In this document: positions 24,476 to 35,001 of the stretch, one piece after another
Numbering within the stretch: position 1 is the first letter of the stretch
Layout of the letters: every line of letters begins with the position of its first letter
NCBI GenBank assembly: GCA_004299485.1
Contig: SCQP01000012.1
Coordinates: 93,969-157,968 of the forward strand
DNA: 64,000 nt
Source: Acidobacteriota bacterium
GTDB lineage: Bacteria > Acidobacteriota > Terriglobia > Terriglobales > SCQP01
Direction of reading: 5' to 3'
The notes under the pieces: model-generated
Told to the model about the DNA's origin: nothing
Database searches by the model: none
The model's input: the letters and a program-made list of their open reading frames with translations, nothing else
Translations under genes and position numbers: made by a program

Positions 24476-25228
24476 ATGAAAATTTCATTGGCGCTCGGGT
24501 GTGCTCTGCTGCTGGGGATGGGAGTCGCAGCGCAGGCGCCGGCAGCGGTGAATCCTTCTCTGTTGGTTCCCCCTCCGGTGAACTGGCTAGCGGTGACGGC
24601 GCCGCGGCCGCAGCAGGCACAAAAACCAAAAAAGGCGGCAGGGCCGCCGGGACATCACGTGTTTTATGTGATTCCGGCATATCAGGTGGAATACCTAAAA
24701 AACGTGCCGCCCCTCACACCTCACGAAAAGCTTGTAGAGATGGGGCAGGACGTCTACGATCCGATGGGCCTGGCGCTGGCCGGAGCCGAGGTGCTGGTGC
24801 TGGAGCACAACCGCAGCTCGGGCTGGTGCGACTACGGCAAAGGCTGGGGAGGGTTTGGCAAGTGCTACGGCTCCGCGCTGCTCGACGCCAATCTCAGCGG
24901 CGCGCTGGGCGACTGGGCGCTGCCGGTGTGGTTTCATCAGGACCCCCGGTACTTCCGGCTGGGCACGGGGTCATTTTTGTCGCGTACGGCGTATGCGCTC
25001 TCGCGCGTGTTCCTGACGCGCAGCGACCGCAGCGGGGGGACGGTGTTTGACTCCTCGCAGCTATTGGGCACCGTCACCGCAGGGTTCATCTCGAACCTCT
25101 ACTACCCGAAAGTGGATCGCGGCGCGGGGCTCACACTCAGCCGGATTGAAATTGATTTGGCGGGGACGGCGATTTTCAATCTCGAAGCGGAGTTCTGGGA
25201 GGATATCCATAGCGCGCTGTTTCACTAG
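24476..25228 (+). CDS. exported protein of unknown function
   Basis: The 250-residue product has a cleavable signal peptide (KISLALGCALLLGMGVAAQA) and a Pro-rich linker to about residue 60. The conserved-looking part starts at PPLTPHEKLVEM and holds a W-C-D-Y-G-K-G-W aromatic motif, a FGKCYGSALLDANLSGALG segment, FHQDPRYFR, and ends in SRIEIDLAGTAIFNLEAEF. The pattern of HQDPRYFR, followed by AYALSRVFLTRSD and NLYYP, is one I associate with conserved exported proteins of Acidobacteriota, possibly outer-membrane or periplasmic. No function is known to me. It has a free-standing promoter region with an inverted repeat. Confidence 0.8.
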   Translation: MKISLALGCALLLGMGVAAQAPAAVNPSLLVPPPVNWLAVTAPRPQQAQKPKKAAGPPGHHVFYVIPAYQVEYLKNVPPLTPHEKLVEMGQDVYDPMGLALAGAEVLVLEHNRSSGWCDYGKGWGGFGKCYGSALLDANLSGALGDWALPVWFHQDPRYFRLGTGSFLSRTAYALSRVFLTRSDRSGGTVFDSSQLLGTVTAGFISNLYYPKVDRGAGLTLSRIEIDLAGTAIFNLEAEFWEDIHSALFH

Positions 25229-25258
25229 CTGGTAGCTCGTAGCTAGTAGCTGGTAGGA
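25227..25258 (+). repeat. imperfect TAGCTGGTAGC tandem
   Basis: Three to four imperfect copies of (T)AGCTGGTAG(C) directly after the stop codon of the exported-protein gene. No function is evident. Confidence 0.55.
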
Positions 25259-25274
25259 GGGCGCGGTGGTGGTG

Positions 25275-25384
25275 GTGGCTCGCCACTTTTTGCCCTGGTC
25301 GCTCCCGATGGTCGCTTGGAGTGCGGGCTTCGATTCCCGGCAGGGTTCGCCCGCTGGCGCTCAGGGCTCCTCCAAGCTGCCGCC
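25275..25384 (+). repeat. element A, copy 2 (110 bp)
   Basis: Second copy of the 110-bp element, same orientation and length as copy 1 with only a few substitutions. It lies between the exported-protein gene and the convergent membrane-protein gene at 25447. Confidence 0.88.
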
Positions 25385-25446
25385 ACGCGAATGGCGGCGC
25401 TTACAATCGCCATACAGGCGATTGTATCTCAGGATGATGCAGTGGG

Positions 25447-25959
25447 TCAGGGGCCGGGAGACAGGGTCCGGTCCCTTACAGGTGCGCGGCGGCGGCTGAG
25501 GAGAAGGGCTCCGCCGGCGGCGGCCATCAGGATGATGGCGCCGGCAAGGGCGGCGGGCTTGAGGATCATGATGAGCGTGACGCCGAGGGTGAGTAGCGGA
25601 AGCAGGGCGGCGACGGCGCGGAGAAACGGATCGCGGGCCGCGGTGAGATGGGTGCAGCGGGCGCGGGCGATGGCGGCCAGGGCCGCGAGGGCGATGAGAC
25701 CGAGCAGCGACAGATCGATCCACGGTGTCGTCCAGGCGAAGGCGGTTTGGGTGAGCCAGGCGCCGGTCGCGATGAGCGCCAGGCTGGTCCATAGCAAGCC
25801 AGTGCTGGCACGGGCGGTAAGCCGCAGAGCTGCGAGCGCGTCGGCAGTGGTGCGGACTTCCCACACGCGTTCCAGGCTCCAATGAACGTAGGCGGTGAAG
25901 AAGAACGCGGCAGCGACGGCGAGCAGGTGGAAATAGAGTAGGATGCCAAACCACGGCAT
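25447..25959 (-). CDS. four-helix membrane protein
   Basis: A 170-residue integral membrane protein with four predicted helices: about 5-25 (LLYFHLLAVAAAFFFTAYVH), 50-72, 78-100 and 115-150. A histidine in the first helix (FHLLAV) and another a turn later (VHWSLERVW) are of the kind seen in small heme-binding or DUF2269-like proteins; this is a suggestion, not a match. The Arg-rich tail (LSRRRAPVRDRTLSPGP) may partly come from a repeat at the 3' end. It is divergent from the histidine kinase gene. Confidence 0.75.
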   Translation of the reverse strand: MPWFGILLYFHLLAVAAAFFFTAYVHWSLERVWEVRTTADALAALRLTARASTGLLWTSLALIATGAWLTQTAFAWTTPWIDLSLLGLIALAALAAIARARCTHLTAARDPFLRAVAALLPLLTLGVTLIMILKPAALAGAIILMAAAGGALLLSRRRAPVRDRTLSPGP

Positions 25960-26024
25960 AGGAAAGATGTAACAGGCTGCGGGGGGCGCGTCAATCCGGC
26001 TTGTTACAATATGGGCAAGAAGTT

Positions 26025-27119
26025 ATGCTCCCCCCGATTACTGTGCCCCCCGCGGTTGAGCGGCAATTGCTCAATCTAAGCAGCGATGCGATTATAGTGT
26101 GCGCGTTCGACGACAACCGCATCGAGTTCTGGAGTGATGGCGCCGAAGCTATGTACGGGTACAGTGCCGAAGAGGCGCTGGGCCACACCACGTTTGAACT
26201 CATCCGCACGGAATTCCCTACGTCGCCCGCCGAGATCAAAGCGGAACTGCGCGCGCAGCACGTCTGGGCGGGGGAGCTGGTGCATCGGACGAAGGATGGG
26301 TGCGAGGTCCGCGTGGCGAGCCGCTGGTACTGGCACGATGGCGGCAGCAAGCAATTCTTCTTTGAAATCAACCGCGATGTTTCGGCGCGACGCCGCACGG
26401 AGGTTGCACTGGATCAGTGCAATCGGGATGTCGGGCAGATGTTGCGCACGCGCGAGCGTTTTATCGCGGCCATCAGCCACGAGTTGCGTACGCCGCTGAA
26501 TGCGATTCTGGGCTTTTCGGACCTGCTGCTGGAGAACGGTCAGGGGGAGTGGAGCGAGAAACAGCACCGTTTTGTAGAGCATATCCACAGCGGCGGACGG
26601 CATATTCTCACGCTGGTGGACGAAATGCTCGATCTGGCGCGCATTGATGCCGGCAAGCTCACCCCTCGACCCATGCGGCTGCAACTGGCTGCAGCGGTGC
26701 AAACGACGGTCTATGACATGGAACTGCCGGCGCAGCAGAAGCAAATTGCGCTGACGCAGCAGGTCGCCCCGGAACTTTGGGTGCGTGCGGACGCGGCACG
26801 GTTGCGACAGATTTTGGGCAATCTCTTGTCGAACGCGGTCAAGTTTACGCCCGCTCAGGGGCAGGTGTGGATCGATGCCAGCCCGAAGGATGGGTCCATC
26901 GAACTAGTGGTCGGGGATACGGGCATTGGCATCGAAGCAGGCGAGCAGGAGAACGCCTTTCAGGAATTCTGGCGTTCCAACCAGGCCGGTCCGCAGTCCG
27001 GGGCTGGACTGGGGCTGGCGATCACGCGCCGTTTGGTGGAGGCGCACGGCGGATCGATCCGGTTGGAAAGCGAGGCGGGGCACGGCAGCCGGTTCTTTGT
27101 GATGTTTCCCGCAGCCTGA
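26025..27119 (+). CDS. PAS-domain sensor histidine kinase
   Basis: A 364-residue soluble kinase. A PAS domain spans about 12-118 (SDAIIVCAFDDNRIEFWSDG, YGYSAEEALG), a HisKA dimerisation domain has His152 in AISHELRTPLNAILG, and the HATPase part has NLLSNAVKF, VGDTGIGIE and GAGLGLAITRRLVEAHGG. There is no membrane helix, so it senses an internal signal or acts in the cytoplasm. The ATG at 26025 is preferred over an upstream TTG. The receiver-domain gene begins six bases after its stop, so the two form a pair. Confidence 0.92.
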   Translation: MLPPITVPPAVERQLLNLSSDAIIVCAFDDNRIEFWSDGAEAMYGYSAEEALGHTTFELIRTEFPTSPAEIKAELRAQHVWAGELVHRTKDGCEVRVASRWYWHDGGSKQFFFEINRDVSARRRTEVALDQCNRDVGQMLRTRERFIAAISHELRTPLNAILGFSDLLLENGQGEWSEKQHRFVEHIHSGGRHILTLVDEMLDLARIDAGKLTPRPMRLQLAAAVQTTVYDMELPAQQKQIALTQQVAPELWVRADAARLRQILGNLLSNAVKFTPAQGQVWIDASPKDGSIELVVGDTGIGIEAGEQENAFQEFWRSNQAGPQSGAGLGLAITRRLVEAHGGSIRLESEAGHGSRFFVMFPAA

Positions 27120-27124
27120 ACAGG

Positions 27125-27523
27125 GTGAAAAACATACTGATTGCCGAAGATGATCCTGCCAGCCGTGAACTGCTGGTGGAGGTCCTGCGCAAGGCCGGCT
27201 ACAGCGTGGTGGAAGCCAGTGATGGCGCCGAAGCCGTGGCTTTGCTGGACCAGCAGCGGCCGGATCTGGTCCTTTTGGATATCCAAATGCCCAAGCTGGA
27301 CGGTTTTCAAGTGCTGCAACACTTGCGCCAGCACCTGGCCGCACCCCAGCCACGCGTGGTCGCCATGACCGCCCATGCCCTGGTGGGCAACCGGGAACAC
27401 GCGCTGGAGCTGGGCTTTGATGAGTATTTGACCAAGCCGATTGAAATTGCCATGCTGCGCCGCCGGATCGAGGAACTGCTGGAAAATGTAGCCGACCAGC
27501 CCCCCGAACGTCCCATCCCGTAA
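27125..27523 (+). CDS. single-domain response regulator
   Basis: A 132-residue CheY-like receiver with no output domain. The acidic pocket is Asp9-Asp10 (LIAEDD), the phospho-acceptor is Asp52 (LLDIQMPKLDG), the switch Thr is in VVAMTAHALV, and the Lys is in YLTKP. It starts with GTG. It is the partner of the histidine kinase encoded just upstream. With no DNA-binding domain it probably acts through protein contacts or as a phospho-relay. Confidence 0.92.
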   Translation: MKNILIAEDDPASRELLVEVLRKAGYSVVEASDGAEAVALLDQQRPDLVLLDIQMPKLDGFQVLQHLRQHLAAPQPRVVAMTAHALVGNREHALELGFDEYLTKPIEIAMLRRRIEELLENVADQPPERPIP

Positions 27524-27549
27524 GACAATAGGTCTCGGAGGTGAGGCGA

Positions 27550-29385
27550 GTGCTGCTGCTGGTGCTGGCGTTTTTGGGGGGCGTGCTGACGATCTTCAGC
27601 CCGTGCATCTTGCCGGTGCTGCCGTTTGTGTTCGCGCGCGCCGACCGTTCCTTCCGGCGCAGTACGCTGCCGCTGCTGGTGGGCATGGCGGTGACGTTCG
27701 CCATCTTCGCGGCGCTGGCAACGGCCGGCGGGCAGTGGATCGTCCGCACCAATGAATACGGCCGGGTCGTAGCTCTGGTGATCATGGCGGCGCTGGGCGT
27801 AAGCCTGTTTGTGCCGGCCGTGGCGGAGTGGTTTATGCGGCCGCTGGTGCGCCTGGGGGCGACGCTGCGCGCGCGCGTGCAGCCCTCCGGCGAACAGGCG
27901 AGTCCGGCGGGCTCGGTGGTGCTGGGGGCGGCGATCGGCCTGCTGTGGGCGCCGTGCGCGGGGCCGATTCTGGGCCTGGTGCTGGGCGTGGCGGCGCTGA
28001 GCGGCTTTTCGACCTGGACGCTGGGCCTGCTGCTGGCCTTTGCCGTGGGCGCCGCAGTTTCGCTCGCCATCGTGATGCTCGCGGGCCAGCGCGTGTTTCA
28101 GTCGCTGAAGCGCGGGCTGGGCGCCGAAGCCTGGCTGCGGCGCGCGCTGGGAGCCGTCGTGCTCGCAGCCGTGGTGGCGATTGTCTTCGGCGCCGATACG
28201 CAACTGCTGGCGGCCGTGCAGTACGTCAACACCAATGGCATTGAGCAGCGCTTGGTCGCGGTGCTGGCGCACCCGCGGCCGGTGAGAGCCGCGGCTGCAT
28301 TTACCGGCGCGGGCCCCAGCGCGGCTTCGCCGCGCGTCCCGCTTGTGCTCGGCGCGGCCGGGGACCCCGTTCGCCCCAGCCGCGCCTCCGCGCCGCAGGT
28401 GCAGCAAGTCAAGCTCGACAACGAAGGGCCGATGCCGTCGCTCAGCGGAGCGACAGGCTGGCTCAACTCGCAACGGCTGACGCGAAAGAGCCTGCGCGGC
28501 AAAGTGGTGCTGATCGATTTCTGGACGTACTCCTGCATCAACTGCCTGCGCTCGCTGCCCTACATCGAAGGCTGGGCGCAGAAGTATAAGAGCCAGGGGT
28601 TGGTGGTGATTGGCGTGCATTCGCCCGAATTCGCCTTCGAACGCGATCTGAGCAACGTGCGCGCTGCGGTCGGGCGGCTGAAGCTGACGTTCCCCATCGC
28701 GGTCGACAGCGACCACAAAATCTGGAACGCCTTCAACAACGAATACTGGCCGGCGGATTACTTCGTCGACGCCAACGGGAACATTCGCTTTCATCACTTT
28801 GGTGAAGGCCAATATGGCGAGTCGGAGCGCGTGATTCAGGAGTTGCTGGCCGAAGCACATCACCAACAACTTGCGAACAGCGGTGGTTTCGTTGGCGACA
28901 GCGGCAACGGCGCCGAAGCCGCGGCGGATGTGCGCCAGATCGGCTCGCCCGAAACCTATATCGGCTATGCGCGCGGCGAACGATTCGACTCGCCCGAACG
29001 GCTGCGCATCGACCGTACCGCCACGTATTCGGCGCCGCTGCGGCCCTCGCTGAACCAATGGGGCCTGAAAGGGACGTGGCACGTGGGGGCCGAGTCCGCG
29101 ATGCTGGAGCAGGCCAACGGCGAGGTGATTTATCGCTTTCACGCGCGCGACCTGCACATGGTGATGGGTTCGGGCACAGGCAAGCCTATCCGCTTCCGCA
29201 TCTGGATTGACGGCACCCAGCCCGGCCCCGATCACGGCGTGGATACGAATGCTGCCGGTTTCGGAACGGTCACCGGCTATCGACTGTATCAACTGGTGCG
29301 GCAGAGGGGTGACGTGGAAGGCCGGACGTTTACCATCGAGTTCCTGGACCCCGGCGTGAAGGTGTTTACGTTTACTTTTGGTTAG
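27550..29385 (+). CDS. dipZ: DipZ-type fusion: DsbD-like membrane domain plus thioredoxin domain
   Basis: An N-terminal CcdA/DsbD-like membrane domain (FSPCILPVLPFV and LLWAPCAGPILGLVLG carry the paired redox cysteines) is followed by a periplasmic TlpA/thioredoxin domain with a CINC active site (about residues 329-332). A C-terminal beta-sandwich completes the DipZ layout (from about 470; TYIGYARGERFDSPERLR and GTWHVGAESAML). Electrons pass from cytoplasmic thioredoxin through the membrane to an outer reductant. GGAGGTGA, a perfect match to anti-Shine-Dalgarno, lies at 27537-27544, so the GTG at 27550 is preferred to the GTG at 27541, which is inside that site. The linker at about residues 250-280 is a repeat insertion (28303-28388). 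Confidence 0.9.
   Translation: MLLLVLAFLGGVLTIFSPCILPVLPFVFARADRSFRRSTLPLLVGMAVTFAIFAALATAGGQWIVRTNEYGRVVALVIMAALGVSLFVPAVAEWFMRPLVRLGATLRARVQPSGEQASPAGSVVLGAAIGLLWAPCAGPILGLVLGVAALSGFSTWTLGLLLAFAVGAAVSLAIVMLAGQRVFQSLKRGLGAEAWLRRALGAVVLAAVVAIVFGADTQLLAAVQYVNTNGIEQRLVAVLAHPRPVRAAAAFTGAGPSAASPRVPLVLGAAGDPVRPSRASAPQVQQVKLDNEGPMPSLSGATGWLNSQRLTRKSLRGKVVLIDFWTYSCINCLRSLPYIEGWAQKYKSQGLVVIGVHSPEFAFERDLSNVRAAVGRLKLTFPIAVDSDHKIWNAFNNEYWPADYFVDANGNIRFHHFGEGQYGESERVIQELLAEAHHQQLANSGGFVGDSGNGAEAAADVRQIGSPETYIGYARGERFDSPERLRIDRTATYSAPLRPSLNQWGLKGTWHVGAESAMLEQANGEVIYRFHARDLHMVMGSGTGKPIRFRIWIDGTQPGPDHGVDTNAAGFGTVTGYRLYQLVRQRGDVEGRTFTIEFLDPGVKVFTFTFG
28303..28388 (+). repeat. element B in dipZ
   Basis: A GC-rich stretch similar to element B (GGCGCGGGCC, GCGGCTTCGCCGCGC, CTTGTGCTCGGC, GGGGACCCCGTTCGCCCCAGC), read in frame as a Pro/Ala/Arg linker between the membrane and thioredoxin domains. 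It is the most divergent copy. Confidence 0.6.
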
Positions 29386-29432
29386 ACTGCTGAGCCACCC
29401 GCGCGGTACGCGGCTGCTTCTAACCGCGCATC

Positions 29433-32306
29433 ATGGGTGCTCTCAAAGTGGTGCGGGTTGTGCCGCTGCTGCTTTGCGCGGCGGTCGCGGCTGGGGCACA
29501 GAGCTTTGTGGCGACCGCGGGCCCGATGACGCAGGCGCGCTCTGACCAGGCGGCGGTGGTGCTCAACAGCGGCAAGGTGCTGCTGGCCGGCGGCGTCGGC
29601 AGCGAAACCCAGGGGGCGCTGGCTTCGGCGGAGTTGTTCGATCCCTCGAGTTCGACGTTTAGCCGGACCGGGAGCATGGCTACGGCGCGCGGCGCCGGGG
29701 TGCAGGCGCAACTGCTTCGGGATGGCTCGGTGATGGTCATGGGCGGCGGGGCGCTTGGGACGCCGATTACATCGGACATTTACCATCCGGCGACGGGTAA
29801 TTTCAGCGCTGGACCGGATCTGAGCGCACTCGACGAACTGTACGGCAGCGCGCGGCTGAACGATGGCCGCATTTTTCTGCTGGGAAGCGCGACCAACTGC
29901 ACTGCAGCGGTGTGCCCGATGGTGGTCTATCTCTACGATCCCAGGACGCAGCAACTGGCTCCGGGCGGCAGCTTGCAGGATCCGCCGGTCGAGCGTCCGG
30001 CGATCGTTACGCTCGACGATGGGAAGGTTTTGATCTATAACGGTTTCCCGGCAGCTCCGGGCCCTACCTCGCCGACCAACGATTACTGGATCTACGATCC
30101 CAGCACGGGGACGGCGGCGCAATATGTGGCATCGACCATTCCCGTCGCCGGCGCGGCGGCGGTGAAGCTGAAGGACGGCACGGTTCTGATTTGCGGCGGA
30201 GGCAGTCACGATTCGGGATTTCACAAAGAATGCGAGCTCTACGACCCGGCGAACAACACCGTGCGGTATACGACAGGCACGATGGCGGAGGCGCGCAACG
30301 CAGCCCGAGCGGTGCTGCTGGACGACGGGCGCGCGCTCATCGCCGGCGGTCTGAATTTGACGGAAAGCGGGCCGGACGTGGAAATTTACAACCCCCAGAT
30401 CCAGACCTTCAGTTCGGCGGGTAACTTCAATACCGAGCGCTCTGAGTTTTCCGCTTCTCTGCTCGCGAACGGCAGCGTGCTGTTTGCCGGCGGCCTCGAC
30501 GATAGCCTCACGGCGCTGAAGAGCGCGGAGGTGTTTCAGTCCGTGCCGGTGCTGCCGGGTTTTTCCTTGTCGGCAGACACCACCATCGCCACCGTTAATA
30601 CCGGTTCGGCCGCGACCTTTCACATCACCGTGCAGGGCAGCTCCGGTTTCAGCGGGAGCATTGCGCTGGGCTGCTCGGGTAATAACGCGCTCACGTGCGC
30701 CTTCGCGCCCGCAACGCTGAGCCCGGGCGCGACCAGCACGCTGACGGTGACTGGCTTCAACCTGAGCGCGGGCGGGCTGGTCAAGTTCAGTGTCACCGGG
30801 ACGAGCGGCTCGACCACCCACACGCTGGCACTGGCGATCGCGCTGGAGCCACCGAAGGCGGTGCTGGCGCCAGCCGCGCTCAGCTTTGGCCATGAAACCA
30901 CAGGCCACAAGAGTGACGCGCAAACGGTCTCGCTCTCCAACGGCGGCGAGGGCACGCTGCAGATCAGCACGATCGCCACCAGCGGGCCGTTCAGCGAAAC
31001 CAACGATTGTCCGGCGAGCATTGACAATGGCGCGCCGGGCTGCACCATCACGGTGCAGTTTGCGCCGGTCTCGGCCGGAGCGCAAAGCGGCACGCTCACG
31101 ATCAGCGACGATGCGCCTTTCTCGCCGCAGGCGGTGCAGCTCAGTGGAACCGGGTTTGCTCCGCCAGCGCCCGCGGTGACGTTGTCGGTCGCCCAGTTGC
31201 AATTTGCGGCGCAGGCGGTGGGGGTGGCCGGTTTGCCGCAGCCGGTGATGCTGACCAATAGCGGTTCGGCTGATCTAACGCTGACGTCGATTGCGGCGAG
31301 CGGCGACTTTCAGGAAAACGACAACTGCCCGGCCACGCTGGCGGCATCGAAGAGCTGCACGGTGCAGGTCGTGTTTAAGCCGATGGCCGCCGGCAGCCGC
31401 GGCGGCACGCTGGTATTTACCGACAATGCCCCGAATAGCCCGCAGAGCGTGGCGCTGGCGGGGATGGGCGAAGTGGCTGCCAGCCCGGGCGCCACGCTCA
31501 CTCCAGCCAGCCTTACCTTCGCGGCGCAGGCGCTCAGTACCACTAGCGCCGCACAGACAGTGACGCTGGGCAACGCCACTGGCGACAACCTGGTGGTGAA
31601 CGCCATCGGCACGGGCGGCGACTTTGCAGCAACCAACAACTGCCCGGTGGTGCTGGCGCCGCAGCAGAGTTGCGTCATCACCGTGACTTTTACGCCCACG
31701 GCGATGGGCCAGCGGACGAGCGCACTCAGCGTCAATGCCGGCGGAGTCACGTACGCCGTGCCGCTGGCAGGCACGGGCATCGCCGGCGCGGCGGTGGCCA
31801 TAAAGGCTGCGCCGGGCGGATCGGCTGCCGCGACGGTGAATCCGGGCGATACAGCGGCCTAGAATTTGCAGCTCAGCTCGGGCTCCGGCTTTATCGGCAC
31901 GGTAACGTTGACGTGCAGCGGCGCGCCTGCGGGCGCGGCCTGCGCCACCAGTCCGAATCCGGCCAACATTGGCGTCGCCCCCACGCCGGTGAGCGTGAAA
32001 GTCACGACTACGGCGGCAGCAGCGGTCTTGCCGCTGCCGGATGAGCCCGTGCCACCGCTGGTGTTACTGCTGGGGCTCGCGTCGCTGGGGTTGCTGATGG
32101 CGATGTGGAGGAGCCGCCGCCGCTGGCTACTGGGCGGCGTGGCGGCCATGGTCTTGCTGGGTCTGGCGGCGTGCGGCGGGAGCGGCTCCACGCACATCTC
32201 CAACGGCGCTGCTGCCACGCCGGCGGGTAATTACACTTTGACCGTAACGGCAGCCTTCGGTGGTACGACGGAAGGCTCAACCCAGCTCAGCTTAGCGGTG
32301 CGTTAG
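29433..32306 (+). pseudogene. Kelch/choice-of-anchor-D exported protein, split by an in-frame amber codon
   Basis: A signal peptide (VVRVVPLLLCAAVAAGAQ) leads into five or six Kelch-type repeats (residues 30-370; repeats of VLLAGG and AELFDP). Ig-like and choice-of-anchor-D domains follow (PAALSFGHETTGHKSDAQTV, then CTITVQFAPVSAGAQSGTL, repeated three times). A TAG at 31860-31862 stops translation after 809 residues. The same frame continues open from 31863 to 32306 and holds the expected next Ig-type domain (NLQLSSGSGFIGTVTLTCSG), a membrane helix and a conserved C-terminus. An intact gene would be about 957 residues. It is read as a nonsense mutation or natural readthrough. The likely role is in surface or secreted contact with polymers. 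Confidence 0.85.
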
Positions 32307-32315
32307 GAACAACCT

Positions 32316-32546
32316 TCATTCGCGCGGGCGTGGCGGGAACTGATCGCGCTCGAGGATGGCCTTGCGGCGTTCGTAGTCTTCGGGCGTGATTTCACCGCGC
32401 GCGAGGCGGTGCTGGAGGACTTCGAGGGGTGTGAGGCGATGGTCGCCACGGTTGGGCATCCACCACGCGAAGGCCCAGATGATGATGATGATCCAGACGA
32501 TCCACCAGATCCACCACCAGCCGCCCCACCATCCGTAGCCGTGCAT
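32316..32546 (-). CDS. small membrane protein with SHOCT motif
   Basis: A 76-residue protein: a Trp/Ile-rich N-terminal membrane helix (WWWIWWIVWIIIIIWAFAWW) followed by a SHOCT motif (LEVLQHRLARGEITPEDYERR). SHOCT segments are short C-terminal oligomerisation helices found on many small membrane proteins. It converges on the split Kelch-type gene, ten bases away. No known function. Confidence 0.8.
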   Translation of the reverse strand: MHGYGWWGGWWWIWWIVWIIIIIWAFAWWMPNRGDHRLTPLEVLQHRLARGEITPEDYERRKAILERDQFPPRPRE

Positions 32547-32678
32547 CCCGGCGTAGATGCACAGTGGCGGGGCTGGGGGATCAGCCTCGCCGCGCCCAGT
32601 AACGACACACTACTTAAGCTGTCCTAAGTAGGCGTGTGGCACAGCCACCTCTTGCTGGAGCCGCCCTCCCGCTGCCAC

Positions 32679-32702
32679 CCCAAGCCGCGTGCGGCTTGGG
32701 GG
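32679..32702. repeat. perfect palindrome in the glgX leader
   Basis: CCCCAAGCCGC and GCGGCTTGGGG are perfectly complementary around a two-base centre. It lies within a block of repeat-like sequence between the SHOCT gene and glgX. It could end transcription or fold in the leader; no T-run follows, so a strong terminator is unlikely. Confidence 0.55.
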
Positions 32703-32731
32703 CCCCGGCGCTGGTCGGGCTGTGGCTGGGC

Positions 32732-32795
32732 TTCGCTCCCCGGCAACCGACGCCCGCTGGTGCTCGTGGCGTCTCCAAGTTGCCGCGAGGTGCGG
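32732..32795 (+). repeat. partial element A
   Basis: Partial, diverged copy of the right half of element A (TCCCCGGCAACCGACGCCCG, then TCTCCAAGTTGCCGCG), in the glgX leader. The same half element occurs at 22261-22311 and 52671-52718. Confidence 0.55.
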
Positions 32796-32829
32796 GCGCT
32801 ACAATTTTTGGAGTGGAGGTTTACGCCAG

Positions 32830-34997
<2,168 letters not shown>

Positions 34998-35001
<4 letters not shown>

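Noticed and set aside
26001..26024. TTG start for the PAS histidine kinase
   Set aside because: The ATG at 26025 gives a normal N-terminus and is better placed after GGGCAAGAAG.
27541..27549. GTG at 27541 as the dipZ start
   Set aside because: This GTG is part of a perfect GGAGGTGA ribosome-binding site; the GTG at 27550 is at a usable distance.
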